Assembly: GCF_009498035.1 (NCBI RefSeq)
Contig: NZ_CP034550.1
Coordinates: forward strand, 4,464,001-4,528,000
Reading direction: 5' to 3'
Origin: Saccharothrix syringae
Lineage (GTDB): Bacteria > Actinomycetota > Actinomycetes > Mycobacteriales > Pseudonocardiaceae
Length of the DNA stretch: 64,000 bases
The translations under genes and the position numbers were made by a program. Every line of letters starts with the position of its first letter. The first letter of the stretch is position 1. The notes under the pieces were generated by a model. The model did no database searches. It saw nothing but the letters and a program-made list of their open reading frames with translations, and was not told the DNA's origin. Below, in pieces: positions 56,395 to 64,000 of the stretch.

Positions 56395-57050
56395 GGCGCG
56401 TTGTTGTCCCTGGGCCGAGTGGTGCCTGACGAGGACTCGCAGTACGCGTTGGCGCGCGAGTTGGGCGTTCCGCGTGAACTGGTGCGTCGTCTGGGGTGGC
56501 CCGCCTGGCTTCCGAGGGGGTGGCAGGGTCCGCAACCTGGTCGATGCCGACCTGAGGTTGGTCGCGGACCTGCTGGAACAGGGCAGCTACACCGAACAGG
56601 TGGGTGCGCGTCTGTTCAGCGTGGCGGCGGAACTCGGTCGGGTCGCCGGGTGGTCGAACTTCGACGCACACCGCCGGCGACCGGGCCGTCGGCGCGAACA
56701 TCCCGAAGTGCACGAGCCTCCAACTCGCCGAGGCGCAGAAGCCGGTCGAGGCGCTGGCTGTCGCCACGGCTGCCCGCGCCAGCGCAAAGCGGGCACCGCC
56801 GCTCGTTGTCGCCATGATGACCGTGCAGGGAGCGCGGAGGCACGCTGAGCTCGGCGACGTCGACCACGCCTGCTCGTCGGCGGGTGAGGCGGTGCCGTCC
56901 ATCGCGGCGGCGCGCTCGGCCCGGGACCGGCGGCGCCTGGCCGACCTCCGGGCCAAGGTGAACACCCACCGGCACGCAGCCGTGGCCGCGCTGGACGAGC
57001 AGGTCCGCGCCCTGATCGCCCGGGCGGGCGCGGCTAAGGTGCCGCCGTGA
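56395..57050 (+). pseudogene. Decayed XRE/TPR-type regulator in three frames
   Basis: Frame 1 reads QYALARELGVPRELVRRLGW PAWLP-type helix-turn-helix residues. Frame 2 (from about 56540) reads DLRLVADLLEQGSYTEQVGA and LFSVAAELGRVAGWSNFDA. Frame 3 (from about 56670) reads DRAVGAN, MMTVQGARRHAELGDVDHAC and ends with TGA at 57048-57050. These are consecutive parts of the actinobacterial helix-turn-helix plus TPR regulators, so a single gene has taken two frameshifts and a deletion. The stop overlaps the HAD gene start. Confidence 0.65.
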
Positions 57051-57526
57051 CCGGGCGCCCGCTGCTCTTCCTCGACGTCGACGGCCCCCTCCTCCCCTTC
57101 GGCGGCGAGCACCGCTCCTTCCCGCCGCCCGACCGGGACAACCCGCTGCTGGCCCGCTGCGACCCCGCCCACGGCCCGCGCCTGGCCGCCCTGCCCGCCG
57201 ACCTCGTGTGGGCCACCACCTGGGGCGAGGAGGCGAACCGGGTCCTGGCCCCGCGCCTGGGCCTCCCCCCGCTGCCAGTGCTCACCTGGCCCGACCCCAC
57301 CCCGCTCGACCGCTGGCACGGGTTGCACCACAAGACCCGCGCCCTCACCGCCCAGGCGAACGGCCGGCCGTTCGCCTGGGTCGACGACGAGATCACCGAC
57401 GCCGACCGGACCTGGATCGCCGACCACCACCCCGGCCCCGCGCTGCCCCTCCACGTCGACCCGCGCACCGGCCTCACCGACGCCGACCTCACCACCCTCG
57501 GCGCATGGCTGCGAAAGGTCGCCTGA
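57047..57526 (+). CDS. HAD-superfamily hydrolase-like protein
   Basis: This 159-residue protein opens LLFLDVDGPLLPFG, the HAD motif I (DxDG), has TTWGEEAN after a strand in place of motif II and FAWVDDEIT as motif IV. It is short and has no large cap domain. Members in actinobacteria are mostly uncharacterised phosphatases. GTG 57047 overlaps the end of the pseudogene frame (GTGA), a sign that the upstream gene was once part of the same transcript. Confidence 0.82.
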   Translation: MTGRPLLFLDVDGPLLPFGGEHRSFPPPDRDNPLLARCDPAHGPRLAALPADLVWATTWGEEANRVLAPRLGLPPLPVLTWPDPTPLDRWHGLHHKTRALTAQANGRPFAWVDDEITDADRTWIADHHPGPALPLHVDPRTGLTDADLTTLGAWLRKVA

Positions 57527-57550
57527 CCCCCTCGCGTTACCGTGCGCCCC

Positions 57551-58231
57551 ATGGTCTCCGTGCTGCTCGTCGAGGACGACCCCGTGGTGCGGTCGGCGGT
57601 CACCCGCGCGCTGACCGGGCTCGGGCACGCCGTGCTGCCGGTCGGCACCGCGCTGGAGGCGTTGCGCGCCATCACCGGCTCGTCGTTCGACCTGGTGGTG
57701 CTCGACCTCGGCCTGCCCGACGTGGACGGCGCGGACGCGTTGCGGATGATGCGCGGCCTGTGCGACGTGCCGGTGATCGTCGCCACCGCCCGCGACGACG
57801 AGACCGAGATCGTCCGCCTGCTCAACGCCGGCGCGGACGACTACCTGGTCAAGCCGTTCTCCAGCGAGCACCTGGCCGCCCGCCTCGCCGCGGTGCTCCG
57901 GCGGACCCGCAGGCAGGCGCCCGCCGAGCCGTTGCGGATCGGGCGGTTGACCGTAGACCTCGACCGGCGCGAGGCGCGGCTCGACGGGCGCGAGCTGAAC
58001 CTGACGCGCAAGGAGTTCGACCTGCTCGCCTACCTCGCCGCGCGCGAGGGGCGGGTGGTGCCGCGCGCGGAGCTGCTGGCCAACCTGTGGAACCTGCCCG
58101 GCCGCCACGACGACCAGACGCTGGACGTCCACCTGTCCTGGCTGCGCCGCAAGCTCGGCGAGCGCGCCGCCCAACCCCGCTTCCTGCACACCGTGCGCGG
58201 GGTCGGGTTCAAGCTCACGGCGGCCGAGTGA
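57551..58231 (+). CDS. OmpR-family response regulator
   Basis: This 226-residue protein has a receiver (Asp52 in LVVLDLGLP, Lys in YLVKPFS) and an OmpR winged-helix effector (about 130-224; LNLTRKEFDLLAYLAAREGRVVPR, VDVHLSWLRRKLGE-type). TACCGT lies 7 bases before ATG 57551 with no ribosome binding site. Its stop overlaps the kinase start (GTGA). It pairs with that kinase. Confidence 0.95.
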   Translation: MVSVLLVEDDPVVRSAVTRALTGLGHAVLPVGTALEALRAITGSSFDLVVLDLGLPDVDGADALRMMRGLCDVPVIVATARDDETEIVRLLNAGADDYLVKPFSSEHLAARLAAVLRRTRRQAPAEPLRIGRLTVDLDRREARLDGRELNLTRKEFDLLAYLAAREGRVVPRAELLANLWNLPGRHDDQTLDVHLSWLRRKLGERAAQPRFLHTVRGVGFKLTAAE

Positions 58232-59505
58232 GGAGGTCGCTCGCCCTGGTGTCGCTGGCGGTCACCTCGATGGTGGCGCTGGCCTTCCTGGTCCCGCTCG
58301 CCCTGGTGGTGCGCCAGCTCGCCGAGGACCGGGCACTGGCCGACGCCGAGCGGCAGGCCGGTGCCCTGGCGCCCGTGCTGGTGATCACCGCCGACCCGGC
58401 GGCCGTCGGGCAGGCCCTCACCTCCGGCGCGGGCCGGGTGGCGGTGCACCTGGCGGGCGGCGAGGTGGTCGGCGTGCCGATGGCCACCGACGAGCAGCTC
58501 AGGTCGGCCCGCGAGGACGGCCTGGCGTTCACCGGCGCCGTCCCCACCGGGCGGGTCCACCTCCAGCCGGTGTTGCTGGGGCAGGGGCGCGTCGCGGTGG
58601 TCGAGGCGTTCGTGCCCGAGGCGGAGCTGTCCCGGGGCGTGTGGCAGGCGTGGCTGGCGCTCAGCGGGGTGGCGGTCTCCCTCGTCCTGGCCTCGGTGCT
58701 GGTCGCCGACCGGCTGGGGGCCCGCGTGGTGCGCGCCGCCGCGGCCCTGGCCGACGGCGCCCGCCGGATGGGGCAGGGCGACCTGACCGCCCGCGTGCCG
58801 CCCTCCGGCCCGCCCGAGCTGGTGGACGCGGGCGGCGCGTTCAACCGCATGGCCGACCGGATCGGCCAGCTCGTGGCGGGCGAGCGGGAGCTGCTGGCCG
58901 ACCTGTCCCACCGGCTGCGCACGCCGCTCACCGCGCTGCGCCTGGACTCCGAGACGCTGGGCCCCGACCCGGGCGCGAACCGCGTCCGCCAGGCCGTGCA
59001 CGCGCTGGAGCGCGAGGTCAACGAGCTGATCCGGGCGGCCCGCCGCGAGCTGGACGACCCCGGTGGCAGCCGGTGCGACGCCGCGCAGGTGGTGCACGAC
59101 CGGCTGGTGTTCTGGTCGGCGCTGGCCGACGACCAGCGGCGGCTGTGGAACCTGCGCGGCACCGAGCGCAGTGCGGTGGTCCCGCTGAGCCGCAGCGACC
59201 TGGCCGCCGCCATGGACGCGGTGCTGGGCAACGTCTTCCGGCACACCCCCGAGGGCACCGGGTTCGTGGTGGCGCTGTTCCACCAGCCCGACCGGGTGGT
59301 GGTCGTCATCGAGGACGAGGGGCCCGGTATCGAGGACCTGGAGGCGGCGCTGCGGCGGGGGAGCAGCGGCGCGGGCTCCACCGGCCTGGGACTGGACATC
59401 GCCCGCCGGGCCGCCGAGGCCACCGGCGGTTCGCTCGTGGTCGACCGGGGCCCGCTGGGCGGCACCCGGGTCCGCCTGCGGCTGCTGCTGGCCGACCGGA
59501 CTTGA
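58228..59505 (+). CDS. HAMP-containing sensor histidine kinase
   Basis: This 425-residue kinase has transmembrane helices at about 7-28 and 142-162 around a small extracellular domain, a HAMP domain (about 163-215), HisKA with His228 in DLSHRLRTPLTALRL and an ATPase domain with VLGNVFRHTPEG and GSTGLGLDIA. The usual N-box Asn is present. It is coupled to the OmpR regulator. The signal is unknown; the next gene is an exported lipoprotein with its own promoter. Confidence 0.94.
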   Translation: MRRSLALVSLAVTSMVALAFLVPLALVVRQLAEDRALADAERQAGALAPVLVITADPAAVGQALTSGAGRVAVHLAGGEVVGVPMATDEQLRSAREDGLAFTGAVPTGRVHLQPVLLGQGRVAVVEAFVPEAELSRGVWQAWLALSGVAVSLVLASVLVADRLGARVVRAAAALADGARRMGQGDLTARVPPSGPPELVDAGGAFNRMADRIGQLVAGERELLADLSHRLRTPLTALRLDSETLGPDPGANRVRQAVHALEREVNELIRAARRELDDPGGSRCDAAQVVHDRLVFWSALADDQRRLWNLRGTERSAVVPLSRSDLAAAMDAVLGNVFRHTPEGTGFVVALFHQPDRVVVVIEDEGPGIEDLEAALRRGSSGAGSTGLGLDIARRAAEATGGSLVVDRGPLGGTRVRLRLLLADRT

Positions 59506-59567
59506 TCACCGCGGCACCTTGTGCGCGCCTGATGGAAGCTTTAAATCTTCCTTAAATAAATGCCCGG

Positions 59568-59595
59568 TTGACATTTGTTCATTCGGCGATAGAGT
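59568..59595 (+). promoter_or_regulatory. Consensus-like sigma-A promoter
   Basis: TTGACA (59568-59573), a 16-base spacer and TAGAGT (59590-59595), in an AT-rich island, about 160 bases before the CAP-domain gene. A 16-base near-palindrome (GAAGCTTTAAATCTTC, 59535-59550) just upstream may be an operator. Confidence 0.7.
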
Positions 59596-59753
59596 TATTT
59601 TCGGAATGAGGGCAGACCGCAGCGCTCCCCTCCCTTGCCCGGTCCGCCCCGTTCCCCCTTCGGTGCGGCGGCCGCAGCGCTTACCCTGCGAAGAAGCGCT
59701 TGAGCGGCCGCCGCGCCCGAACATTTCCGCCGAATGCAGACGAGGTTTTCCCC

Positions 59754-60491
59754 GTGTCGCGCAAGAGCCGAGTGCTGCCCGTCGCCGCCATCCTCGCCGG
59801 CCTGGCCCTGACCGGGTGCGAACACCCGGACGGAATGGCCCTGGTCACCCTCGGCGCCACCGCGGCGGGCACCACCCCGCCCGCACCGGTCGACGCCCTG
59901 CCGGCCGGCACCACCACGACGACCGGAACGACCACGACCGGGGCCACGACCACGACCGCGGTCACGACGACGGCCACGACCACCACCGCCGCCGAGCCGA
60001 CGGCCCGGTCCGAGGCGCAACCGCAGGCCCAACCGCCCCGGCCGCAGACCCAGGTCCAGCAGCCCGAGCAGCAGGCCCAGCCCGAACCGGCCGCCCCGAC
60101 CAAGACCGACGTGGAGGTCGCCGAGGAGCGGGTGTTCGAGCTGACCAACGCCGAGCGGGCCGCGCAGGGCTGCCCCACGCTGGCCGCCGACGACCGGCTG
60201 GACGCGGCCGCCCGCGCGCACAGCGCCGACATGGCCGCGCAGAACTACTTCGACCACGTCTCCCGGGACGGCCGCTCGTTCGTCGACCGGGTCAAGGCGG
60301 CCGGCTACCCCAGCCCCGGCGCCGAGAACATCGCCGCCGGCCAGCGCACGCCCGAGGCCGTGGTGAAGGGGTGGATGGAGTCGCCGGGCCACCGCGCGAA
60401 CATCCTCAACTGCAAGCTCAAGGCACTGGGCGTGGGCATGGCCCGCGGCGGCTCCTACGGCATCTACTGGACTCAGAACTTCGGCTGGTGA
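59754..60491 (+). CDS. Lipoprotein with CAP (SCP/PR1) domain
   Basis: This 245-residue protein has a lipobox LALTGC (about residues 16-21), a Thr-rich and Pro/Gln-rich spacer (about 45-115) and a C-terminal CAP domain: LTNAERAAQGCPTLAADD, HSADMAAQNYFDHVSRDG, AENIAAG, GWMESPGHRANIL, YWTQNFG. The His and Glu of the cavity are kept. Such bacterial CAP proteins sit at the cell surface; function is unclear, with sterol or lipid binding proposed in some. GTG 59754 follows GAGG. It overlaps the convergent Lrp gene by 19 bases. Confidence 0.9.
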   Translation: MSRKSRVLPVAAILAGLALTGCEHPDGMALVTLGATAAGTTPPAPVDALPAGTTTTTGTTTTGATTTTAVTTTATTTTAAEPTARSEAQPQAQPPRPQTQVQQPEQQAQPEPAAPTKTDVEVAEERVFELTNAERAAQGCPTLAADDRLDAAARAHSADMAAQNYFDHVSRDGRSFVDRVKAAGYPSPGAENIAAGQRTPEAVVKGWMESPGHRANILNCKLKALGVGMARGGSYGIYWTQNFGW

Positions 60492-60952
60492 TCCCGGCCG
60501 GCGGGCAGCTCGTCCAGGATCAGCACGGTGTGGCTGGAGGTCACGTCCGGCATGGTCTGCAACCGCGACAGCACCAGGTCGCGCAGGCTGTGCGCGTCCG
60601 GCGCCCGCACCAGCAGCACCAGGTCGTAGTCGCCGGAGACCAGGGCGCCGTGCCACACCTCGGGGATCTCCATCACCCGCTGCCGCACCGCCTTCCACGA
60701 GTGCTGGCTGATCTTGAGGTAGACGTAGGCGGAGATGCCGAAGCCGTAGCGCTCGGGGTCGACCACCGCCGCGTACCCGGTGAGCACGCCGTCCCGGTGC
60801 AGCCGCTCCACCCGCGAGTACGCCCCGGCGCGCGAGATGTGCAGCCGCTCGGCCAGCGCCCGCATGGACAGCCTGCCGTCCGCGCGCAGCTCCTCCACGA
60901 TGCGCCGGTCCAGCTCGTCCAGGGGTGCCGATCGTCCAGCCTTCGCCGCCAT
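60473..60952 (-). CDS. Lrp/AsnC-family transcriptional regulator
   Basis: This 159-residue protein has an N-terminal helix-turn-helix (LDELDRRIVEELRADGRLSM, ISRAGAYSRVERLHRDGVL) and a C-terminal RAM domain (about 75-150). TAGGGT (60960-60965) lies 7 bases before ATG 60952 (leaderless). It is divergent from the 2-oxoacid dehydrogenase genes by 124 bases, as BkdR is in Streptomyces and Pseudomonas, so it very likely controls them in response to branched-chain amino acids or their oxoacids. Confidence 0.92.
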   Translation of the reverse strand: MAAKAGRSAPLDELDRRIVEELRADGRLSMRALAERLHISRAGAYSRVERLHRDGVLTGYAAVVDPERYGFGISAYVYLKISQHSWKAVRQRVMEIPEVWHGALVSGDYDLVLLVRAPDAHSLRDLVLSRLQTMPDVTSSHTVLILDELPAGRDHQPKF

Positions 60953-61076
60953 GCGGCCGACCCTAACCCGTCCGCACGACCGTTCGTCCAGGAAAACGGC
61001 CGAGATCTGGATCATTGGCCGGTGTGACGCGGACCATGTCCCTCCATCCCGCCACCCCTGGGACGAGGAGGTACCG

Positions 61077-62150
61077 ATGGCCCGCACCCGCGTGCCCGAG
61101 CGGACGTTGCTGCCCGGCGAGGAACCGCTCTCGCTGCTGCGCGAGGACGGCACACCGGTCGACGACGCGCCCCTGGCGATGCCCGACGACGACGTGCTCG
61201 TCGAGCTGCACCGGCGCATGGTCATCGGCCGCCGCTTCGACACCCAGGCCACCGCGCTGACCAGGCAGGGCAGGCTGGCCGTCTACCCGTCGTCGCGCGG
61301 CCAGGAGGCGTGCGAGGTCGGCGCGGTGCTGGCGCTGCGCGAGCAGGACTGGCTGTTCCCCACCTACCGCGACTCGGTCGCCCTGGTCACCAGGGGTGTG
61401 GACCCGGCCGGGACGCTCACCCTGCTCCAGGGCGGCTGGCACCTCGGCTACGACCCGTACGAGCACCGCGTCGGCCCGCAGTGCACCCCGCTGGCCACCA
61501 ACACCCTGCACGCGGTCGGCTTCGCGCACGCGGCCCGGCTCAAGGGCGAGGACACCGCCGCGCTGGTGTTCGTCGGCGACGGCGCCACCTCCGAGGGCGA
61601 CACGCACGAGGCGCTGAACTTCGCGGGCGTGTGGCGGGCACCGGTGGTGTTCCTGGTGCAGAACAACGGCTACGCGATCAGCGTGCCGATGTCCAAGCAG
61701 AACGCCGCGCCGTCGCTGGCCCACAAGGGCATCGGGTACGGCGTGCCGTCCGTGCTGGTGGACGGCAACGACGTGGCCGCCGTGTACGCGGTGGTGCGCG
61801 AGGCCCTGCACGCCGGCGGCCCGACGCTGATCGAGGCCCGCACCTACCGGATCGAGGCGCACACCAACGCCGACGACGCGTCCCGCTACCGGGACGCCGC
61901 CGAGGTCGCCGCCTGGCTCGACCGCGACCCGGTCGACCGGATCGAGACCTACCTGACCTCGCGCGGCCTGCTCGACCAGGCGCGCCGCGAGGCGGTGGCC
62001 GCCGAGGCCGAGCGGTTCGCCGCGTGGACGCGGGCGCAGCTGAACACCGACGTCGTGCCCGACCCCGACGAGCTGTTCGAGCACGTCTACGCGACCCGGC
62101 CCGCGCACCTGCGGGCCCAGGCCGCCTCGCTGCGGGAGGAACTGGCGTGA
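61077..62150 (+). CDS. 2-oxoacid dehydrogenase E1 component, alpha subunit
   Basis: This 357-residue thiamine-diphosphate subunit has YPSSRGQEACEVGA, LFPTYRDSV, the ThDP motif GDGATSEGDTHEALNFAGVW...NN and the phospho-loop-like region SRYRDAAEV. With E1beta and E2 it decarboxylates a 2-oxoacid and passes the acyl group to lipoate. Gene order and the divergent Lrp gene favour branched-chain oxoacids (BkdA) over pyruvate, although both annotations are used for this group. ATG 61077 has GAGGAGG 5 bases upstream. Confidence 0.92.
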   Translation: MARTRVPERTLLPGEEPLSLLREDGTPVDDAPLAMPDDDVLVELHRRMVIGRRFDTQATALTRQGRLAVYPSSRGQEACEVGAVLALREQDWLFPTYRDSVALVTRGVDPAGTLTLLQGGWHLGYDPYEHRVGPQCTPLATNTLHAVGFAHAARLKGEDTAALVFVGDGATSEGDTHEALNFAGVWRAPVVFLVQNNGYAISVPMSKQNAAPSLAHKGIGYGVPSVLVDGNDVAAVYAVVREALHAGGPTLIEARTYRIEAHTNADDASRYRDAAEVAAWLDRDPVDRIETYLTSRGLLDQARREAVAAEAERFAAWTRAQLNTDVVPDPDELFEHVYATRPAHLRAQAASLREELA

Positions 62151-63154
62151 CCACTGGCGCGACCACCGCCGTGTCCATGGCCGGCGCGCTGAACAGGGCG
62201 CTGGCCGACGCCCTGGAGGCCGACCCGACCGTGCTGGTGTTCGGCGAGGACGTGGGCCCGCTGGGCGGGGTGTTCCGGGTGACCGACGGCCTGGCCGCGC
62301 GGTTCGGCGACGCGCGCGTGTTCGACACGCCGCTGGCCGAGGCCGGCATCGTCGGCACCGCCATCGGCATGGCCATGAACGGCCTGCGGCCCGTGGTGGA
62401 GATGCAGTTCGACGCGTTCGCCTACCCGGCGTTCGAGCAGATCACCAGCCACCTGGCCAAGATGCGCAACCGCACCAGGGGGCGCGTCGGGCTGCCGGTG
62501 GTGATCCGGGTGCCCTACGGCGGCGGCATCGGCGGGGTCGAGCACCACTGCGACTCCTCCGAGGCGTACTACACGCACACGCCCGGCCTGCGGGTCGTCA
62601 CGCCCGGCACCCCCGACGACGCCTACCGGCTGCTGCGCGACGCGATCGACTCGCCCGACCCGGTGATCTTCCTGGAGCCCAAGCGGCGCTACTGGACCAA
62701 GGGCGAGCTGAGCACCGACCCGTTCGCCTTCGACCGGGCGCTGGTGCGGCGACCCGGCCGCGACGTGACCCTGATCGCCTACGGCCCGATGGTCGCCACC
62801 GCCCTGGAGACCGCGGCGGCGGCCGAGGAGGAGGGCTGGGACGTCGAGGTGGTCGACCTGCGGACGCTGGCGCCGTTCGACGACGAGACCGTGTGCGCGT
62901 CGGTGGTCAAGACCGGCCGGGCCGTGGTGGTGCACGAGGCGCCCGGCTTCGGCGGGTACGGCGCGGAGGTCGCCGCCCGGGTCACCGAGCGGTGCTTCCA
63001 CCACCTGCACGCGCCCGTGCTGCGGGTGACCGGGTTCGACATCCCGTACCCGCCGCCCAAGCTGGAGGAGCACCACCTGCCGTCGGTGGACCGCGTGCTG
63101 GACGCGATCGCCCGGCTGCAGTGGGACGACGAGGTGGTGGTCCACCGTGCCTGA
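62147..63154 (+). CDS. 2-oxoacid dehydrogenase E1 component, beta subunit
   Basis: This 335-residue subunit has VFGEDVGPLGGVFRVTDGLA, FDTPLAEAGIVGTAIGMAMNG, MQFDAFAYPAFEQI, then VPYGGGIGGVEHHCDSSEAY and RVTGFDIPYPPPKLEEHHLP at the end. It forms the E1 tetramer with the alpha subunit. GTG 62147 overlaps the alpha stop (GTGA) and its own stop overlaps the E2 start by 8 bases, so all three are translated in step. Confidence 0.94.
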   Translation: MTTGATTAVSMAGALNRALADALEADPTVLVFGEDVGPLGGVFRVTDGLAARFGDARVFDTPLAEAGIVGTAIGMAMNGLRPVVEMQFDAFAYPAFEQITSHLAKMRNRTRGRVGLPVVIRVPYGGGIGGVEHHCDSSEAYYTHTPGLRVVTPGTPDDAYRLLRDAIDSPDPVIFLEPKRRYWTKGELSTDPFAFDRALVRRPGRDVTLIAYGPMVATALETAAAAEEEGWDVEVVDLRTLAPFDDETVCASVVKTGRAVVVHEAPGFGGYGAEVAARVTERCFHHLHAPVLRVTGFDIPYPPPKLEEHHLPSVDRVLDAIARLQWDDEVVVHRA

Positions 63155-64000
63155 CTTCCGCCTGCCCGACCTGGGCGAGGGCCTCACCGAGGGCGAGATC
63201 GTCACCTGGCTGGTGTCCGTGGGCGACGCCGTGGCGATCGACCAGCCGGTGGTCGAGGTCGAGACGGCCAAGGCCGTGGTCGAGGTGCCCTGCCCCTACG
63301 AGGGCGTGGTCACCGCCCGCCACGGCGAACCGGGCGAGAAGCTCGCCGTCGGCTCGGTCCTCCTCTCCGTGACCTCTCCCACCACCACCCCCGACTCCCC
63401 TGAATCCCCCGACTCCTCGGAGTACTCCGGCAACGTCCTGATCGGCTACGGCACCTCCCACACCCCCCGCCGCCGACGCCCCCGCCGCACCCCCCACCCC
63501 GCGCGTGTCCTCCACTCCGACACCGCGAGTCCTCCACTCCAACACCGCGAGTCGACCGTTCCGGACCCCCGTGTCGAACCTCCGGCACCCCCGAGTTCCA
63601 CGTTCACGACCGCTCCGGCGGTCATCTCGCCGATCGTGCGGCAGCTCGCCCGGGACAACGGGCTGGTCCTGGACCGGATCGAGGGCAGCGGGCCCGGTGG
63701 CGTGATCCGCCGGGCGGACGTCGAGCGCGAGCTGGCCAGGCGTGCCGCGGGTCCGGAGCCGGTCGCCGCGGAGTCGGCTGGTCCGGCACCGGCCACCCGT
63801 CGCATCCCGCTGCGCGGCCTGCGCGGCGCCGTGGCCGAGAAGCTGGCCACGTCGCGGCGCGAGATCCCCGAGGCCACCGTGTGGGTCGACGTCGACGCCA
63901 CCGACTTCCTCGCCGCCCGCGCCGCGCTGCCCTCGGTGTCGCTGCTCGCCCTGCTGGCCCGGTTCACCGTGCTGGGCCTGAAGAAGTTCCCGGAGCTGAA
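63147..64000 (+). CDS. 2-oxoacid dehydrogenase E2 component (dihydrolipoamide acyltransferase), partial
   Basis: The visible 284 residues hold a lipoyl domain (about 1-76; lipoyl Lys42 in VETAKAVVEV), a long linker (about 77-157), a peripheral-subunit-binding domain (about 158-195; ISPIVRQLARDNGLVLDRIE) and the start of the catalytic domain (IPLRGLRGAVAEKLATSRRE). The linker is odd: residues about 120-156 are encoded by five of the 22-bp repeats found between genes elsewhere in this window, read in frame without a stop. The gene runs off the window end. GTG 63147 lies inside the last codons of E1beta. Confidence 0.93.
   Translation, partial: MPDFRLPDLGEGLTEGEIVTWLVSVGDAVAIDQPVVEVETAKAVVEVPCPYEGVVTARHGEPGEKLAVGSVLLSVTSPTTTPDSPESPDSSEYSGNVLIGYGTSHTPRRRRPRRTPHPARVLHSDTASPPLQHRESTVPDPRVEPPAPPSSTFTTAPAVISPIVRQLARDNGLVLDRIEGSGPGGVIRRADVERELARRAAGPEPVAAESAGPAPATRRIPLRGLRGAVAEKLATSRREIPEATVWVDVDATDFLAARAALPSVSLLALLARFTVLGLKKFPEL
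63504..63613 (+). repeat. Five 22-bp modular repeats inside the E2 coding sequence
   Basis: Units start at 63504, 63526, 63548, 63570 and 63592, each 22 bp and each opening CG[AT]GT[CT], as in the intergenic arrays at 19.6 and 34.1 kb. The array starts on a codon boundary (codon 120). Since 22 is not a multiple of three, successive units are read in different frames, giving a non-repetitive, Ser/Pro/Thr-rich linker. Confidence 0.88.

Overview
The window is about 73% G+C or higher by eye, with GTG starts as common as ATG, codon-overlap operons (GTGA, ATGA, TGATG) and large open antisense frames everywhere. Gene content (DUF742 protein, LAL-type LuxR regulator, VIT1-type transporter, family 2B encapsulins, many exported threonine-rich proteins) points to a filamentous actinomycete. 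A Pseudonocardiales member of the Saccharothrix/Actinosynnema/Lentzea type is my inference. No tRNA, rRNA, insertion sequence, CRISPR array or prophage was seen. Many genes look leaderless: a TANNNT or AGGAT hexamer lies 6 to 8 nt before the start codon.

Layout. 0-6.9 kb: exported and membrane proteins, an LLM oxidoreductase/VOC pair, an MBL hydrolase, and an alpha/beta hydrolase divergent from a TetR regulator. 6.9-10.1 kb: a coupled signalling operon (receiver-PP2C phosphatase, CHASE3 histidine kinase, CheY-like receiver). 10.1-14 kb: acyltransferase, YkvA-like protein, M15 peptidase and a family 2 glycosyltransferase. 14.2-19.6 kb: an ECF sigma factor with zinc-type anti-sigma, divergent from a probable redox operon (lipoprotein, DUF4142 protein, haem membrane protein fused to ferredoxin, FAD reductase); a SigL-like promoter lies in front of the lipoprotein gene. 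19.6-26 kb: a dehydrogenase, an FG-GAP protein, an orphan DUF742 protein and a MacB-type ABC exporter.

26.2-33.3 kb is the most interesting locus. Five genes on the minus strand encode two family 2B (EshA-like, cNMP-domain) encapsulin shell proteins, an isoprenyl diphosphate synthase, IspH and Dxs. This links first and last MEP-pathway enzymes, a chain-elongating prenyl synthase and a two-component protein shell, and suggests an encapsulated terpenoid-precursor system.

33.3-35.4 kb holds a gene-poor stretch with operator-like palindromes, a 134-nt near-perfect hairpin and ten tandem 22-bp repeats, followed by a cutinase closely resembling PET-hydrolysing enzymes. 35.4-44.4 kb: LAL regulator, thioesterase, alcohol dehydrogenase, cyclase, diguanylate cyclase, MarR regulator and two tandem DUF4360 secreted proteins. 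44.5-51.2 kb: a 5'-nucleotidase remnant and gltBD (glutamate synthase) with a possible structured leader. 51.2-60.5 kb: small membrane protein, VIT1 transporter, MFS exporter, ArsR/SDR pair with palindromic operators, two decayed XRE-regulator remnants, a two-component system and a CAP-domain lipoprotein. 60.5-64 kb: Lrp regulator divergent from a 2-oxoacid dehydrogenase operon (E1alpha, E1beta, E2) cut by the window edge.

A family of 22-bp modular repeats recurs in three arrays (19.6, 34.1 and 63.5 kb). The last array lies in frame inside the E2 coding sequence, in the linker between lipoyl and subunit-binding domains.
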